The position numbers and the translations under genes are program-made. A stretch of 64,000 bases of DNA from Limiplasma sp034927815 (GTDB taxonomy: Bacteria; Bacillota; Clostridia; Christensenellales; Aristaeellaceae). Shown one piece after another: positions 24,221-32,377 of the stretch. The notes below the pieces were generated by a model, which worked only from the letters and a program-made list of their open reading frames with translations, ran no database searches and was not told where the DNA came from. Each line of letters opens with the position of its first letter. Within the stretch, counting starts at the first letter, position 1. The stretch spans positions 62,001 through 126,000 of the forward strand of contig JAYFPK010000016.1 in NCBI GenBank assembly GCA_034927815.1. Reading direction: 5' to 3'.

Positions 24221-25890
24221 GGAGCGCGAACATCCTGAAAAGGCCGAATTTCTGCTTTAACCGGGCTGTATACAAGTCCATGGGCTTTTCGGATGAGGAG
24301 CTGGCCAGCCCCATCATTGGCGTCGCCAATACCTGGAGCGAGCTGGTACCCGGAAGCTATAACCTGCGGGCTTTGGCGGAGCATGTGAAAAACGGGATTT
24401 ACGCGGCGGGGGGCACCCCGGTGGAGTTTGGGGTAACGGGCCCCTGCGATGGAACGGCCCAGGGCAACGAGGGCATGCACTTCATCCTGCCCAGCCGCGA
24501 CCTGATTGCCTGCGATGTGGAAGTGATGGTACAGGCCCACCAGCTGGACGCGGTGGTGCTGCTGGGCAGCTGCGACAAGATTGTTCCCGGCCTTTTGATG
24601 GCGGCGGCGCGCCTGGGGCTTCCGGCGATTCTGCTGCCCGGGGGGCCCATGCAGGGCGGTCCGGCCTTTGACGGGCGCAAAAGCGACCTCACCAGCCTGT
24701 CGGAAGGCTGCGGCATGGTGAGCGCGGGCGCCCTGGAGGAGGCGGAGCTATACCGCCTGGAGGACGCGGCGGGCCCCGGCTGCGGCAGCTGCAGCTTTTA
24801 CGGCACAGCCAATACCATGTGCTGCCTGGCGGAGGCCATGGGGATGACGCTCCCTGGCGCCGCCCTGGTGCCCGCGGTGTACGCGGAGCGCACCCGGCTG
24901 GCCTTTGCCACGGGCCGGGCCATTGTAAGGCTGGTGGAGCGCAATATCACCGCCAGGGACATCATCACCGAGGATTCCCTGGACAATGCCATCCGTGTGC
25001 TGAACGCCACCGGGGGCAGCACCAACGCGGTATTGCACCTGACGGCGCTGGCCCATGAGATTGACATTGACCCGGGCCGGATGATGCAAAAGTTCGACCA
25101 GATGGGGGCAAATACGCCGCTCATCGTGAAGGTGAACCCGGCCAGCGAATACAACATGGAGGATTTCTACCACGCGGGCGGCGTTCCCCAGGTAATGCGG
25201 GAGCTTGCGCCGCTGCTTCACCGGGAGGCCATGACCGTTACAGGAAAAACCGTGGCCGAAAACCTGGCCTCCATTCAGGGCGAGCCGGACCGCCGGGTGA
25301 TCAAAACCATGGGGGAGCCTTTCAGCGGCACGGGCGGCATTGCCGTGGTGTATGGGAATCTGGCCCCGGAGGGCGGCGTTACCAAGCCCGCCGCCATTGT
25401 GCCGGAGATGCACCATTTCGTGGGCACGGCCCGGGTGTTTGATAACGAGGAAGCGGCGGAAGAAGCCATTTTGTCCGGCGGCATCCAGCCAGGACATGTG
25501 GTGGTGATCCGGTATGAAGGGCCCAAGGGCGGCCCGGGCATGCGGGAGATGTTCAAAGCCATGAAGTACCTGTATGGCCGGGGCCTGGCCACCTGTACCG
25601 CGGTGATCACCGACGGCCGCTTCAGCGGAACCAACAACGGCTGCTTTGTGGGGCATATTTCTCCCGAGGCGGCCGAGGGCGGGCCCATTGCTTTGATCCA
25701 GGACGGGGATGAGATTGACATCAACATTCCCCGGCGGAGCCTGACGCTGCGCGTACCCGATGAGGAGCTCGCCCGGCGCAAGGCCCTGTGGGTTCCCAAA
25801 GCGCCCAAGTACAAAAAGGGATACCTGGGATTGTACAGCAAGCTGGCGGCCTCGGCCAGCCGGGGCGGCGTAATGGACATTGACGCATAA
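24217..25890 (+). CDS. IlvD/Edd-family dehydratase (dihydroxyacid or sugar-acid dehydratase)
   Basis: A 557-residue Fe-S dehydratase that removes water from a 2,3-dihydroxy acid to give a 2-oxo acid. Cluster-region motifs are GPCDGTAQGNEGM (Cys77), GSCDKIVPG (Cys119) and GPGCGSCSFYGTANTM (Cys189, Cys192); TDGRFSGTNNG and GHISPEAAEGGPIALI lie in the C-terminal domain. This is the IlvD-like layout, yet no other branched-chain amino-acid gene is present and it is coupled by ATGA to the 4-hydroxy-2-oxovalerate aldolase. A 5-deoxypentonate would be converted directly to that aldolase's substrate; a general sugar acid or dihydroxyisovalerate remain alternatives. Confidence 0.85.
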   Translation: MRSANILKRPNFCFNRAVYKSMGFSDEELASPIIGVANTWSELVPGSYNLRALAEHVKNGIYAAGGTPVEFGVTGPCDGTAQGNEGMHFILPSRDLIACDVEVMVQAHQLDAVVLLGSCDKIVPGLLMAAARLGLPAILLPGGPMQGGPAFDGRKSDLTSLSEGCGMVSAGALEEAELYRLEDAAGPGCGSCSFYGTANTMCCLAEAMGMTLPGAALVPAVYAERTRLAFATGRAIVRLVERNITARDIITEDSLDNAIRVLNATGGSTNAVLHLTALAHEIDIDPGRMMQKFDQMGANTPLIVKVNPASEYNMEDFYHAGGVPQVMRELAPLLHREAMTVTGKTVAENLASIQGEPDRRVIKTMGEPFSGTGGIAVVYGNLAPEGGVTKPAAIVPEMHHFVGTARVFDNEEAAEEAILSGGIQPGHVVVIRYEGPKGGPGMREMFKAMKYLYGRGLATCTAVITDGRFSGTNNGCFVGHISPEAAEGGPIALIQDGDEIDINIPRRSLTLRVPDEELARRKALWVPKAPKYKKGYLGLYSKLAASASRGGVMDIDA

Positions 25891-25901
25891 GGAGAATGGC
25901 T

Positions 25902-26705
25902 ATGGAACTGGGCTATCATAACAAGGTGGTAGGGATTACGGGGGCAGCCTCCCAGGCCGGCATCGGCTTTGCCATCGCCGCGGGCTTTTTGCGGGAGGGA
26001 GCGCGGGTTTTCATCTGCGATATTGACGCGGCGGCGCTGGACGCCGCCGTGGAGGCGCTGTCCTCCCAGGGGGAGGTTCGGGGCTACCGGGTCAACGTGG
26101 GGGACGAGCGGGAAGTCGCCGCCATGTTTGAAACGGCGGTGAAGGATTTTGGCTCGGTGGATCTATTCGTAAACAATGCGGGCATTTACCCGCAGTCTGC
26201 CCTGTGCGAAATGGATGGGGCGGCCTGGGACAGGGTGATGAACGTGAATCTGAAAAGCGTGTTTCTGTGCGCTTGCGCCGCCAAAAGGCAAATGGAGAAG
26301 CAGGGGGGCGGCGTGATTCTCAACGCGGCCAGCTTTGCCAGCCTCATTCCCTCGGCGGGAAGCGGAGCCTATGCCGCCAGCAAGGCCGCCGTATACAGCC
26401 TGACCAAAACCATGGCGGCGGAGTTTGCGCCCTTTGGAATCCGGGTGAACGGCTTTATTCCCGGGGTGATTGAGACGGGGATGACCAAGGCCGTGGTGGA
26501 CGCCCGGCGCAGCGACCTGGAAGGCCAGATTGCCCTGGGCAGGCTGGGAACGCCAAAGGATGTGGCGAACGCCGTTTTGTTTTTAGGCAGCGACGCGGCG
26601 GCGTACATCTCCGGCGCGTTTTTGGAAATCAGCGGGGGAAAGCTATGCGTGCAAAACCCCGACTATGGGTACAAACGTTGGAAGGGGGAAGCCCGCCATG
26701 GCTGA
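25902..26705 (+). CDS. Short-chain dehydrogenase/reductase
   Basis: A 267-residue classical SDR using NAD(P)H. The cofactor motif TGAASQAGIG is near residue 14, NNAG near 90, the catalytic Tyr-Lys pair is in SGAYAASKAAV with the Ser upstream, and PGVIETGMTK follows. CDIDAAALD after the second strand (an acidic residue at its end) suggests NAD+. ATG 25902 is chosen because AAGGAG ends 7 nt before; ATG 25896 is too close. Next to a dehydratase and an aldolase, oxidation of a sugar to its lactone is the likely role (inference). It overlaps the next gene by 8 bp. Confidence 0.88.
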   Translation: MELGYHNKVVGITGAASQAGIGFAIAAGFLREGARVFICDIDAAALDAAVEALSSQGEVRGYRVNVGDEREVAAMFETAVKDFGSVDLFVNNAGIYPQSALCEMDGAAWDRVMNVNLKSVFLCACAAKRQMEKQGGGVILNAASFASLIPSAGSGAYAASKAAVYSLTKTMAAEFAPFGIRVNGFIPGVIETGMTKAVVDARRSDLEGQIALGRLGTPKDVANAVLFLGSDAAAYISGAFLEISGGKLCVQNPDYGYKRWKGEARHG

Positions 26706-27648
26706 GAAGATGAGCGTTAGCATACCGGCCCTGCGCAGCCTGCACCGCTTCGGAGATATTTATGAGGAGGCGATCCTGGCGGCGCAAAGCGGTTGGGCCG
26801 CCTTTACGCCGGACCGGCAGAACCGGGACTGCATCGGCCCCCACTGGTACGGCCTGCGGGTACACATGGAATGCAAAAAAACAGGGCAGCGGTTCTATCT
26901 GCATACGGGCCTGATTTTTCTGCCGGAGACCCGTACCGGCCTGATGGTGGAGGTGGACAAGGCCAACAACCATATCCCCTATGATAGGGTATGGAACAAG
27001 ATCGAGAGCGGAGCCCTGTTTGAGGTGAACCGGGACGAGCCGGTTTACCTGAAGCTCTTTATGCCGGACGGCGATTTTGAGCGGATGAACGCCTTGGACC
27101 ACAAGGGGCAGCGGGAGATGCTCACCGCCTACTTCACCGCCTGCGGCGAAGCCATTTGCCAGGCGGCCTATACGGAAGGCTTCCAGCTGAACTATGAGGA
27201 TTTGTCCAACACGCTGAAGCTGGCCCGGGCATTCCGCCAAGCGCTGGAGGAGGCCCAAAGCGGCGAATACACGGTGGAAATCAACCTTGCCGACCCGGAC
27301 AACTTTGGCCAGTACGCCTCGGGCTACCGGTACTGGCTCGCCGATGCAAAGGGCGCCAACCGGATGTATGCGTACTTTGGCGGCATTTACAGCTACAAGA
27401 AGGATCCGGCGGGGATTTTTGCGGAGATTGACTGGCTGAACAACCAGGCGGTGTTTGACAAGGCCTTTGCCAACATGAAATCCACCGATCTGTTTACCTT
27501 TAGCGACAAGGAACCTAAGTTCATCAAGCTGTTCATGGCTCCCGTTTTGGTGGAGCGCTTTAACGGCGCGGGGGAAGCGGAGCAGAGGGGCATACTCAAG
27601 GAGTTTTTGGAGGCTTGCAACAGGGCGATGGTGCTGGCGGCCCGGTGA
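26698..27648 (+). CDS. Unrecognised protein with an internal duplication
   Basis: A 316-residue soluble protein without signal peptide. Two halves align: residues of the first (RFYLHTGLIFLPETRTGLMV, EPVYLKLFM, QREMLTAYFTACGEAI) match the second (RMYAYFGGIYSYKKDPAGIF, EPKFIKLFM, QRGILKEFLEACNRAM). Each unit of about 95 residues runs strand-rich to helical. No catalytic motif is evident. It starts inside the SDR gene (ATG 26698, AGGGGGAA upstream) and ends before the GH4 gene, so it belongs to the catabolic operon. I cannot assign a family. Confidence 0.75.
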   Translation: MAEKMSVSIPALRSLHRFGDIYEEAILAAQSGWAAFTPDRQNRDCIGPHWYGLRVHMECKKTGQRFYLHTGLIFLPETRTGLMVEVDKANNHIPYDRVWNKIESGALFEVNRDEPVYLKLFMPDGDFERMNALDHKGQREMLTAYFTACGEAICQAAYTEGFQLNYEDLSNTLKLARAFRQALEEAQSGEYTVEINLADPDNFGQYASGYRYWLADAKGANRMYAYFGGIYSYKKDPAGIFAEIDWLNNQAVFDKAFANMKSTDLFTFSDKEPKFIKLFMAPVLVERFNGAGEAEQRGILKEFLEACNRAMVLAAR

Positions 27649-27778
27649 GGCGGCCCGCTTCTTTTCCCTTTCCCTGGCCGCGCTGGGGCCGCGCAGCGGG
27701 GTGCCCCGCAAGCCGCGCAAAAGGCGGGTGGCAAAAGCCCGGCGCACCGCCGAATATCAACAGATAAGGAGAAACGCT

Positions 27779-29149
27779 ATGGATCGCAAGAAGATTGTTC
27801 TCATCGGCGCAGGCAGCGCAGTGTTTACCAAGGGGCTCGTGGCGGACTTTATTCAGGCTGGGTTTGGCAAATGGGAAATCGCCATGTGCGACATCAACCC
27901 GGAAATTCTGGAGAGCGTGGTACGCCTCACCAAAAAAATGGTGGAGCAGAAACAAGCGGATATCCTCATCACCAGCAGCACCGACCGGACAGCGCTTTTG
28001 CCCGGCGCGGATTTCGTGGTGGTCACCATTGCGGTGGGCGGCCGCCGCGCCTGGGAGCAGGATGTGATCATCCCCCGTAAATACGGGATATACCAGCCTG
28101 TGGGCGATTCCATCATGCCCGGCGGCATCAGCCGCGCCCAGCGCATGATTCCCGCCATGATCGACATCGCCAGGGATGTGATGCGCCTGTGCCCCAACGC
28201 GCATTTCTTCAGCTACAGCAACCCCATGACGGCCATCGTGACGGCTGTGCGCCGGGCGACGGGCGCGAAGATCATCGGCCTGTGCCATGGGGTGATTTAC
28301 GGGGAAAAATACCTGGCCCGCATGATGGGGGTGGACGTGAAGCGGATTACCACCGTGGGCGTGGGCCTGAACCACCTGACGTTCTTCTACGATATCCGGG
28401 TGGACGGCATGGACGTGCGCCAAAAGCTGTTGGATATTGTGGAGCGGCAGCGCAAAGGCGCGGAGAAACATGGACACGAGTACAATTTTTTCAACAGCCA
28501 GCTGGATGATACCGAAATCCCGCACTTTATGGACAACCCCCTTTCCTGGGACCTGTACCAGCGCATCGGCGGCCTGCCCGCCGTGGTGGACCGCCACGCG
28601 GTGGAGTTCTTCCCGGAGCGTTACCCCAACGGCAAGTTCTTTGGCCGCCAGTTCGGCATTGACGCGTTCCCCATCGAGGAGGTCATCGCCCGGGGTGAAA
28701 AGACCTACCGGGATATGCTCAACCAGGGCGAGGTGGAGGGCGAAGTGGAGGCCAAGCTCTTCAACCGCAGCGAGGGGGAGCATGAGCAACTGGTGGAGAT
28801 GATCCATTCCCTGCTGTACGACGAGAGAAAGACCTTCAGCGTCAACATTCCAAACGAGGGAGCGGTCAAGGGCCTGCCGGACGACGCGGTGTTGGAGATT
28901 CCCGGCATCGCAACGGGACTTGGGTTCTGCCCGATGGTGGTGCAGAACTTTGGCGGGGCCATGAAGGCCATCATCATGAAGCGGCTGGCCCCTGTGGAGG
29001 TTACGGTGGAAGCGGCGCTGACCGGCAGCCGGAAGCTATGGGCCGAGGCCATGATGCTGGACGGCGCGGTGACCGATTACAAAACAGCCGAGGCCCTTGT
29101 GGAGGATTATATGGCGGAGCATGGCGCGTATCTGCCCCAATACCGATAA
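27779..29149 (+). CDS. Glycoside hydrolase family 4 (alpha-galactosidase/alpha-glucosidase-like)
   Basis: A 456-residue NAD+- and Mn2+-dependent glycosidase that cleaves by transient oxidation at C3 and elimination. The Rossmann start is KIVLIGAGSAVFTKGLVADF (residues 4-23), SNPMT carries the substrate-binding Asn, GLCHG the metal-binding Cys-His, and GVGLNHLTFFYDIRVDG the second His region. The CHG form is found in GH4 members acting on alpha-galactosides, alpha-glucosides or alpha-glucuronides rather than 6-phospho-beta-glucosides, which have CN. ATG 27779 follows AAGGAG. The substrate is unassigned; no signal peptide, so it works on imported sugar. Confidence 0.88.
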   Translation: MDRKKIVLIGAGSAVFTKGLVADFIQAGFGKWEIAMCDINPEILESVVRLTKKMVEQKQADILITSSTDRTALLPGADFVVVTIAVGGRRAWEQDVIIPRKYGIYQPVGDSIMPGGISRAQRMIPAMIDIARDVMRLCPNAHFFSYSNPMTAIVTAVRRATGAKIIGLCHGVIYGEKYLARMMGVDVKRITTVGVGLNHLTFFYDIRVDGMDVRQKLLDIVERQRKGAEKHGHEYNFFNSQLDDTEIPHFMDNPLSWDLYQRIGGLPAVVDRHAVEFFPERYPNGKFFGRQFGIDAFPIEEVIARGEKTYRDMLNQGEVEGEVEAKLFNRSEGEHEQLVEMIHSLLYDERKTFSVNIPNEGAVKGLPDDAVLEIPGIATGLGFCPMVVQNFGGAMKAIIMKRLAPVEVTVEAALTGSRKLWAEAMMLDGAVTDYKTAEALVEDYMAEHGAYLPQYR

Positions 29150-29200
29150 CCGGCTGCGAGGCCGGATTCCCATGAAGCGTTGCGGAGAGGAACATCATCC

Positions 29201-30184
29201 ATGAATAACAAGGTTTTGGTTATTTCGTTTTCCTTTGAGCAGGAGCCGGACGCCTTTCAGGTCCTTCGGGACGGCGGCTTCGAGCCTGTGCTGTGGGCCC
29301 AGAAGGACCGGGGAGAAAACACCACCGAGCAAGCGCTGGTGGAGTATTGGAACCGCTTGGAGGAAAAGCCCCGGGGGATTTTGATGGGCGCGGACGTACC
29401 CGTCACGGATGTTTTTTTAGAGGCGGCGGGGGTAAAGCCGGAGGCCGTTTCCCTCAATTGCGCCGGATATGACCACCTGGAGCTGGATGCGCTGAGAAAG
29501 CACGGCGTCAAGGTGTGCAACGTACCCAGGCAGAATTTTTCCGCCGTGGCCGATTTGGCCTTTGGCCTCATCATTGCGCTGATGCGGAAAATCCCCCAGG
29601 GGGACCGCAACATCCGCGCGGGCCAATGGGCCAAGGGCGTGGAGCGGGGCATGGCGGTATCCGGCAAAACCCTGGGCATTCTCGGCTTCGGCGCGGTGGG
29701 CCGCGCGGTTGCCAAACGGGGCGCGGGCTTTGAAATGAACATCATCACCAGCGACATATTTCAGGATGAACAGGCCGCCGCCCAGATGGGCGCGCGTTTT
29801 GTGGACAGGGAGACCCTTTTCAGGCAGAGCGATATCTTCGTGGTGGCGGCCCCCGCCACGAAGGAAACCCGCCATTTGGTCAATGGGGAAACCCTGGCCA
29901 TGATGAAGCCCGGCGCCGTCGTCATCAACCCTTCCCGGGGGGCCGTCGTCGATACCGGCGCGCTGGTGGAAGCCTTGCAAAAGGGGACCATTGCCGGGGC
30001 GGGCCTGGATGTGTATGAGGAAGAGCCCCTGTATGACAGCCCTCTGTTCGACATGGACAACACCGTGCTGACCCCCCACATGGGCGGTTTGGCGGACCGG
30101 GAAATCCGCAATGTGGCGATGCGGGCGGCCCAAAACATGGTGGCCCTTTTGACGGATGAAAATTGTGGGCTGGGCATCGTCTGA
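29201..30184 (+). CDS. D-isomer-specific 2-hydroxyacid dehydrogenase (phosphoglycerate-dehydrogenase-like)
   Basis: A 327-residue NAD+-dependent oxidoreductase. The cofactor-binding segment TLGILGFGAVGRAVAKRGAG is near residues 150-170, the substrate Arg region is VVINPSRGAVVDTGALVEAL, the Glu is in GLDVYEEEPL and the catalytic His in VLTPHMGGLADRE. The early part contains VSLNCAGYDHLELDALRKHG, typical of this superfamily. ATG 29201 follows GGAGAGGAA. It could reduce a 2-oxo acid or oxidise a hydroxy-acid sugar derivative produced in this operon; the exact substrate is unknown. Confidence 0.88.
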   Translation: MNNKVLVISFSFEQEPDAFQVLRDGGFEPVLWAQKDRGENTTEQALVEYWNRLEEKPRGILMGADVPVTDVFLEAAGVKPEAVSLNCAGYDHLELDALRKHGVKVCNVPRQNFSAVADLAFGLIIALMRKIPQGDRNIRAGQWAKGVERGMAVSGKTLGILGFGAVGRAVAKRGAGFEMNIITSDIFQDEQAAAQMGARFVDRETLFRQSDIFVVAAPATKETRHLVNGETLAMMKPGAVVINPSRGAVVDTGALVEALQKGTIAGAGLDVYEEEPLYDSPLFDMDNTVLTPHMGGLADREIRNVAMRAAQNMVALLTDENCGLGIV

Positions 30185-30212
30185 CCCAGCTTGATGAAAG
30201 GTGTGTATCCCA

Positions 30213-31382
30213 ATGATAGAGAAGTTTTTAGGCCGCAACGAGGCGTTTTTTGAAAAGCGCCATGCACCCATCACCGCGAAGGAGATTGTGCAGCAGCCCC
30301 GCCTTTGGCGGGAGCTGGTGGGCCTTTTGCGGGAACAGTCCGATGAGATTACCGCCTTTATGGAGAAGATGAAAGGGATAGAGGGGCTCCGGGTGGTTTT
30401 CACGGGGGCGGGCTCTTCCGCATTTGTGGGGCAAAGCCTGCAGATGATGCTGGCAGAGGAAAACGGCCTGAGAGGGGAAGCCATTGCCACCACGGAGATC
30501 GTATCCGCGCCGGATTGCGTGCTGTTTGACGTGCCCACATTGCTGGTGTCCTTTTCCCGTTCCGGGGAGAGCCCGGAAAGCCTTGCGGCGTTGGAATACG
30601 CGGCCCAAAAGGTGAAAAACCTGTACAACCTGGTGGTGGTATGCAAGCAGGGCTCGTCTTTGGCGGAGTACGCCTCCCACGCGGACGGCACCCTGGTGAT
30701 CAACATGCCGCCGGAATCCAGCGACGAGGCCTTTGCCATGACCAGCAGCGTGAGCTGCATGGCGCTTGTAACCTATTGCGTTTTCAATTGGGAGCGCAGG
30801 CAGGGCTTCCTGCGGCAGATTGAAAAGCTGGCCGACAGCGCGGAAGCGGAAATGGCGGAGATGGACGCCTTGGCGCAGTCGGTCGCCCAATTCGGGTACA
30901 AACGGTTGATTTATTTGGGCAGCGGCGGCCTGAAAGGGCTGGCCCAGGAAGGGGCCGTCAAATCTTTGGAGCTGACCAATGGCAAGGTGAATTCCAGCTT
31001 TGACAGCTCCATGGGATTCCGGCACGGCCCCAAAACCGTTGTCAACAACCATACGCTGACGGTGCATTTTGTATCCTCCAACCCCTTTACCCGGCAGTAT
31101 GACCTGGATTTCGTAAAGGAGCTGGCCCGGGAGAAAAGCCAGAACCGGCAGGCGGTCCTTGTGCCGGAAGGAACGGAAATACCCCAGGGGGTGGAGTACT
31201 CCTTCGCCTACGCCATCCCGGACGGCGCGTATCCGCAGATCAGCGCGTATATCAAGTGCTTGCTTTTCCTGCAGCTGCTGTCCATGGAAAAATCTATCGC
31301 CACGGAGATCCCCACGGACAGCCCCAGCGTAGGCGGGGAAGTAAACCGCGTGGTGCAGGGCGTAACCATCTACCGGCTTTGA
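30213..31382 (+). CDS. SIS-domain sugar isomerase, AgaS-like
   Basis: A 389-residue protein with two SIS (sugar isomerase) domains. The first contains VVFTGAGSSAFVGQ, VPTLLVSFSRSGESPESLAA and a Ser-rich phosphate loop; the second contains YLGSGGLKGLAQEGAVKSLE and SFDSSMGFRHGPKTVVN. AgaS proteins convert galactosamine-6-phosphate to tagatose-6-phosphate with loss of ammonia. ATG 30213 is chosen over GTG 30201. It precedes a BadF-type amino-sugar kinase and a class II aldolase. AgaS and GlmS-like deglycases are similar; the SFSRSGESPES motif favours AgaS. Confidence 0.85.
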   Translation: MIEKFLGRNEAFFEKRHAPITAKEIVQQPRLWRELVGLLREQSDEITAFMEKMKGIEGLRVVFTGAGSSAFVGQSLQMMLAEENGLRGEAIATTEIVSAPDCVLFDVPTLLVSFSRSGESPESLAALEYAAQKVKNLYNLVVVCKQGSSLAEYASHADGTLVINMPPESSDEAFAMTSSVSCMALVTYCVFNWERRQGFLRQIEKLADSAEAEMAEMDALAQSVAQFGYKRLIYLGSGGLKGLAQEGAVKSLELTNGKVNSSFDSSMGFRHGPKTVVNNHTLTVHFVSSNPFTRQYDLDFVKELAREKSQNRQAVLVPEGTEIPQGVEYSFAYAIPDGAYPQISAYIKCLLFLQLLSMEKSIATEIPTDSPSVGGEVNRVVQGVTIYRL

Positions 31383-31406
31383 TCCGGCTGTGAAGGAGCG
31401 TGGACC

Positions 31407-32360
31407 ATGCCTTACTATCTGGGGCTGGATGGCGGAGGAACCAAGACGGCCTGCCTGCTGGTAGACGGACAGGGCGCAACGCTTGCCACAGCGCAAGGTA
31501 CAGGAACGTCCTACCGGCAGCATGGGGAGGGCGCGGTGCTGAAAACGCTGGAAAGCCTTGCCCGGGAATGCGCTCATGGTGCGGGCGCTTCTGTGGAAGG
31601 GCTGGATGGCGTCTGCGTGGGGCTGCCCCTGTACGGGGAGAACTCCGCCATGGACGAAAAACTGGAAAAAGCCGTTCAGGAGATGTTCCCGCGGGCATTG
31701 CTGGTGAACGATGTGCAGGTGGGCTGGGCCGGGTCGCTGGCCTGCCAGCCGGGCATCAATGTGGTGGCGGGGACGGGCTCCATCGCCTTTGGCTGCGACG
31801 CGGAAGGCCACACGGCCCGCAGCGGGGGCTGGTCGGAGCATTTCAGCGATGAAGGCAGCAGCTATTGGCTGGCCTTGCGGGGCATGCAGCTTTTTACCAA
31901 GCAATCAGACGGCCGCGCGCCCAAAGGCCCGCTGTATGAAATGGTGAGAAAGGCCTTTGCCTTGGAGGATGATTTTGATTTTGTAACCATTGCGGAGGAA
32001 CAGCTTCTGCCTGCCCGGGACCGGACGGCGGCGTTCCAAAGGCTGGTGGCGGACGCCGCCAAGGCGGGGGACGCGGCGGTGCTCCCGCTCTATGAAAGCG
32101 CGGCGCAGGAGCTGGCCCAGCTGGCGGCGGCGGTGAAAGCCAAACTGCATTTTTCCGGGGAATGCGTTCCGGTATCCTATTCCGGAGGCACCTTTCAGGT
32201 GGGGGAGATGCTGCTTGGGCCCATGGGCGCGCTGCTCGCCCAAAAGGGCATGTCGTTGCAAAAGCCCATTTTCAGCCCGGTTCAGGGAGCCGCGCTGCTG
32301 GCTGTAAAGCATTTTGCGCCGGATTGCTTCCCGGATGTGCTGAGAGGATTTCAACAATAG
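31407..32360 (+). CDS. BadF/BadG-type ATPase, N-acetylhexosamine kinase-like
   Basis: A 317-residue sugar kinase of the ASKHA fold. The phosphate-1 loop is DGGGTKT (residues 8-14), NVVAGTGSIAFG is the adenosine/phosphate-2 region and RSGGWSEHFSDEGSSYWL matches N-acetylglucosamine kinases of this family. It would phosphorylate an amino sugar or its N-acetyl form at O6. It is 24 bp after the AgaS-like gene and 17 bp before the aldolase gene. Sugar identity (GlcNAc, GalNAc or galactosamine) is inferred only from neighbours. Confidence 0.85.
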   Translation: MPYYLGLDGGGTKTACLLVDGQGATLATAQGTGTSYRQHGEGAVLKTLESLARECAHGAGASVEGLDGVCVGLPLYGENSAMDEKLEKAVQEMFPRALLVNDVQVGWAGSLACQPGINVVAGTGSIAFGCDAEGHTARSGGWSEHFSDEGSSYWLALRGMQLFTKQSDGRAPKGPLYEMVRKAFALEDDFDFVTIAEEQLLPARDRTAAFQRLVADAAKAGDAAVLPLYESAAQELAQLAAAVKAKLHFSGECVPVSYSGGTFQVGEMLLGPMGALLAQKGMSLQKPIFSPVQGAALLAVKHFAPDCFPDVLRGFQQ

Positions 32361-32377
32361 CATGAAGGAGGAAGAGC

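Noticed and set aside
24217..25890. Loss of an Fe-S cysteine in the dehydratase (PG instead of PC in the first motif)
   Set aside because: The VPG form with a later CDG is normal for the IlvD branch found in many bacteria, so it is not a defect.
30228..31904. 558-codon frame on the minus strand
   Set aside because: Antisense to the AgaS-like and kinase genes, which have full family motifs; a composition artefact.
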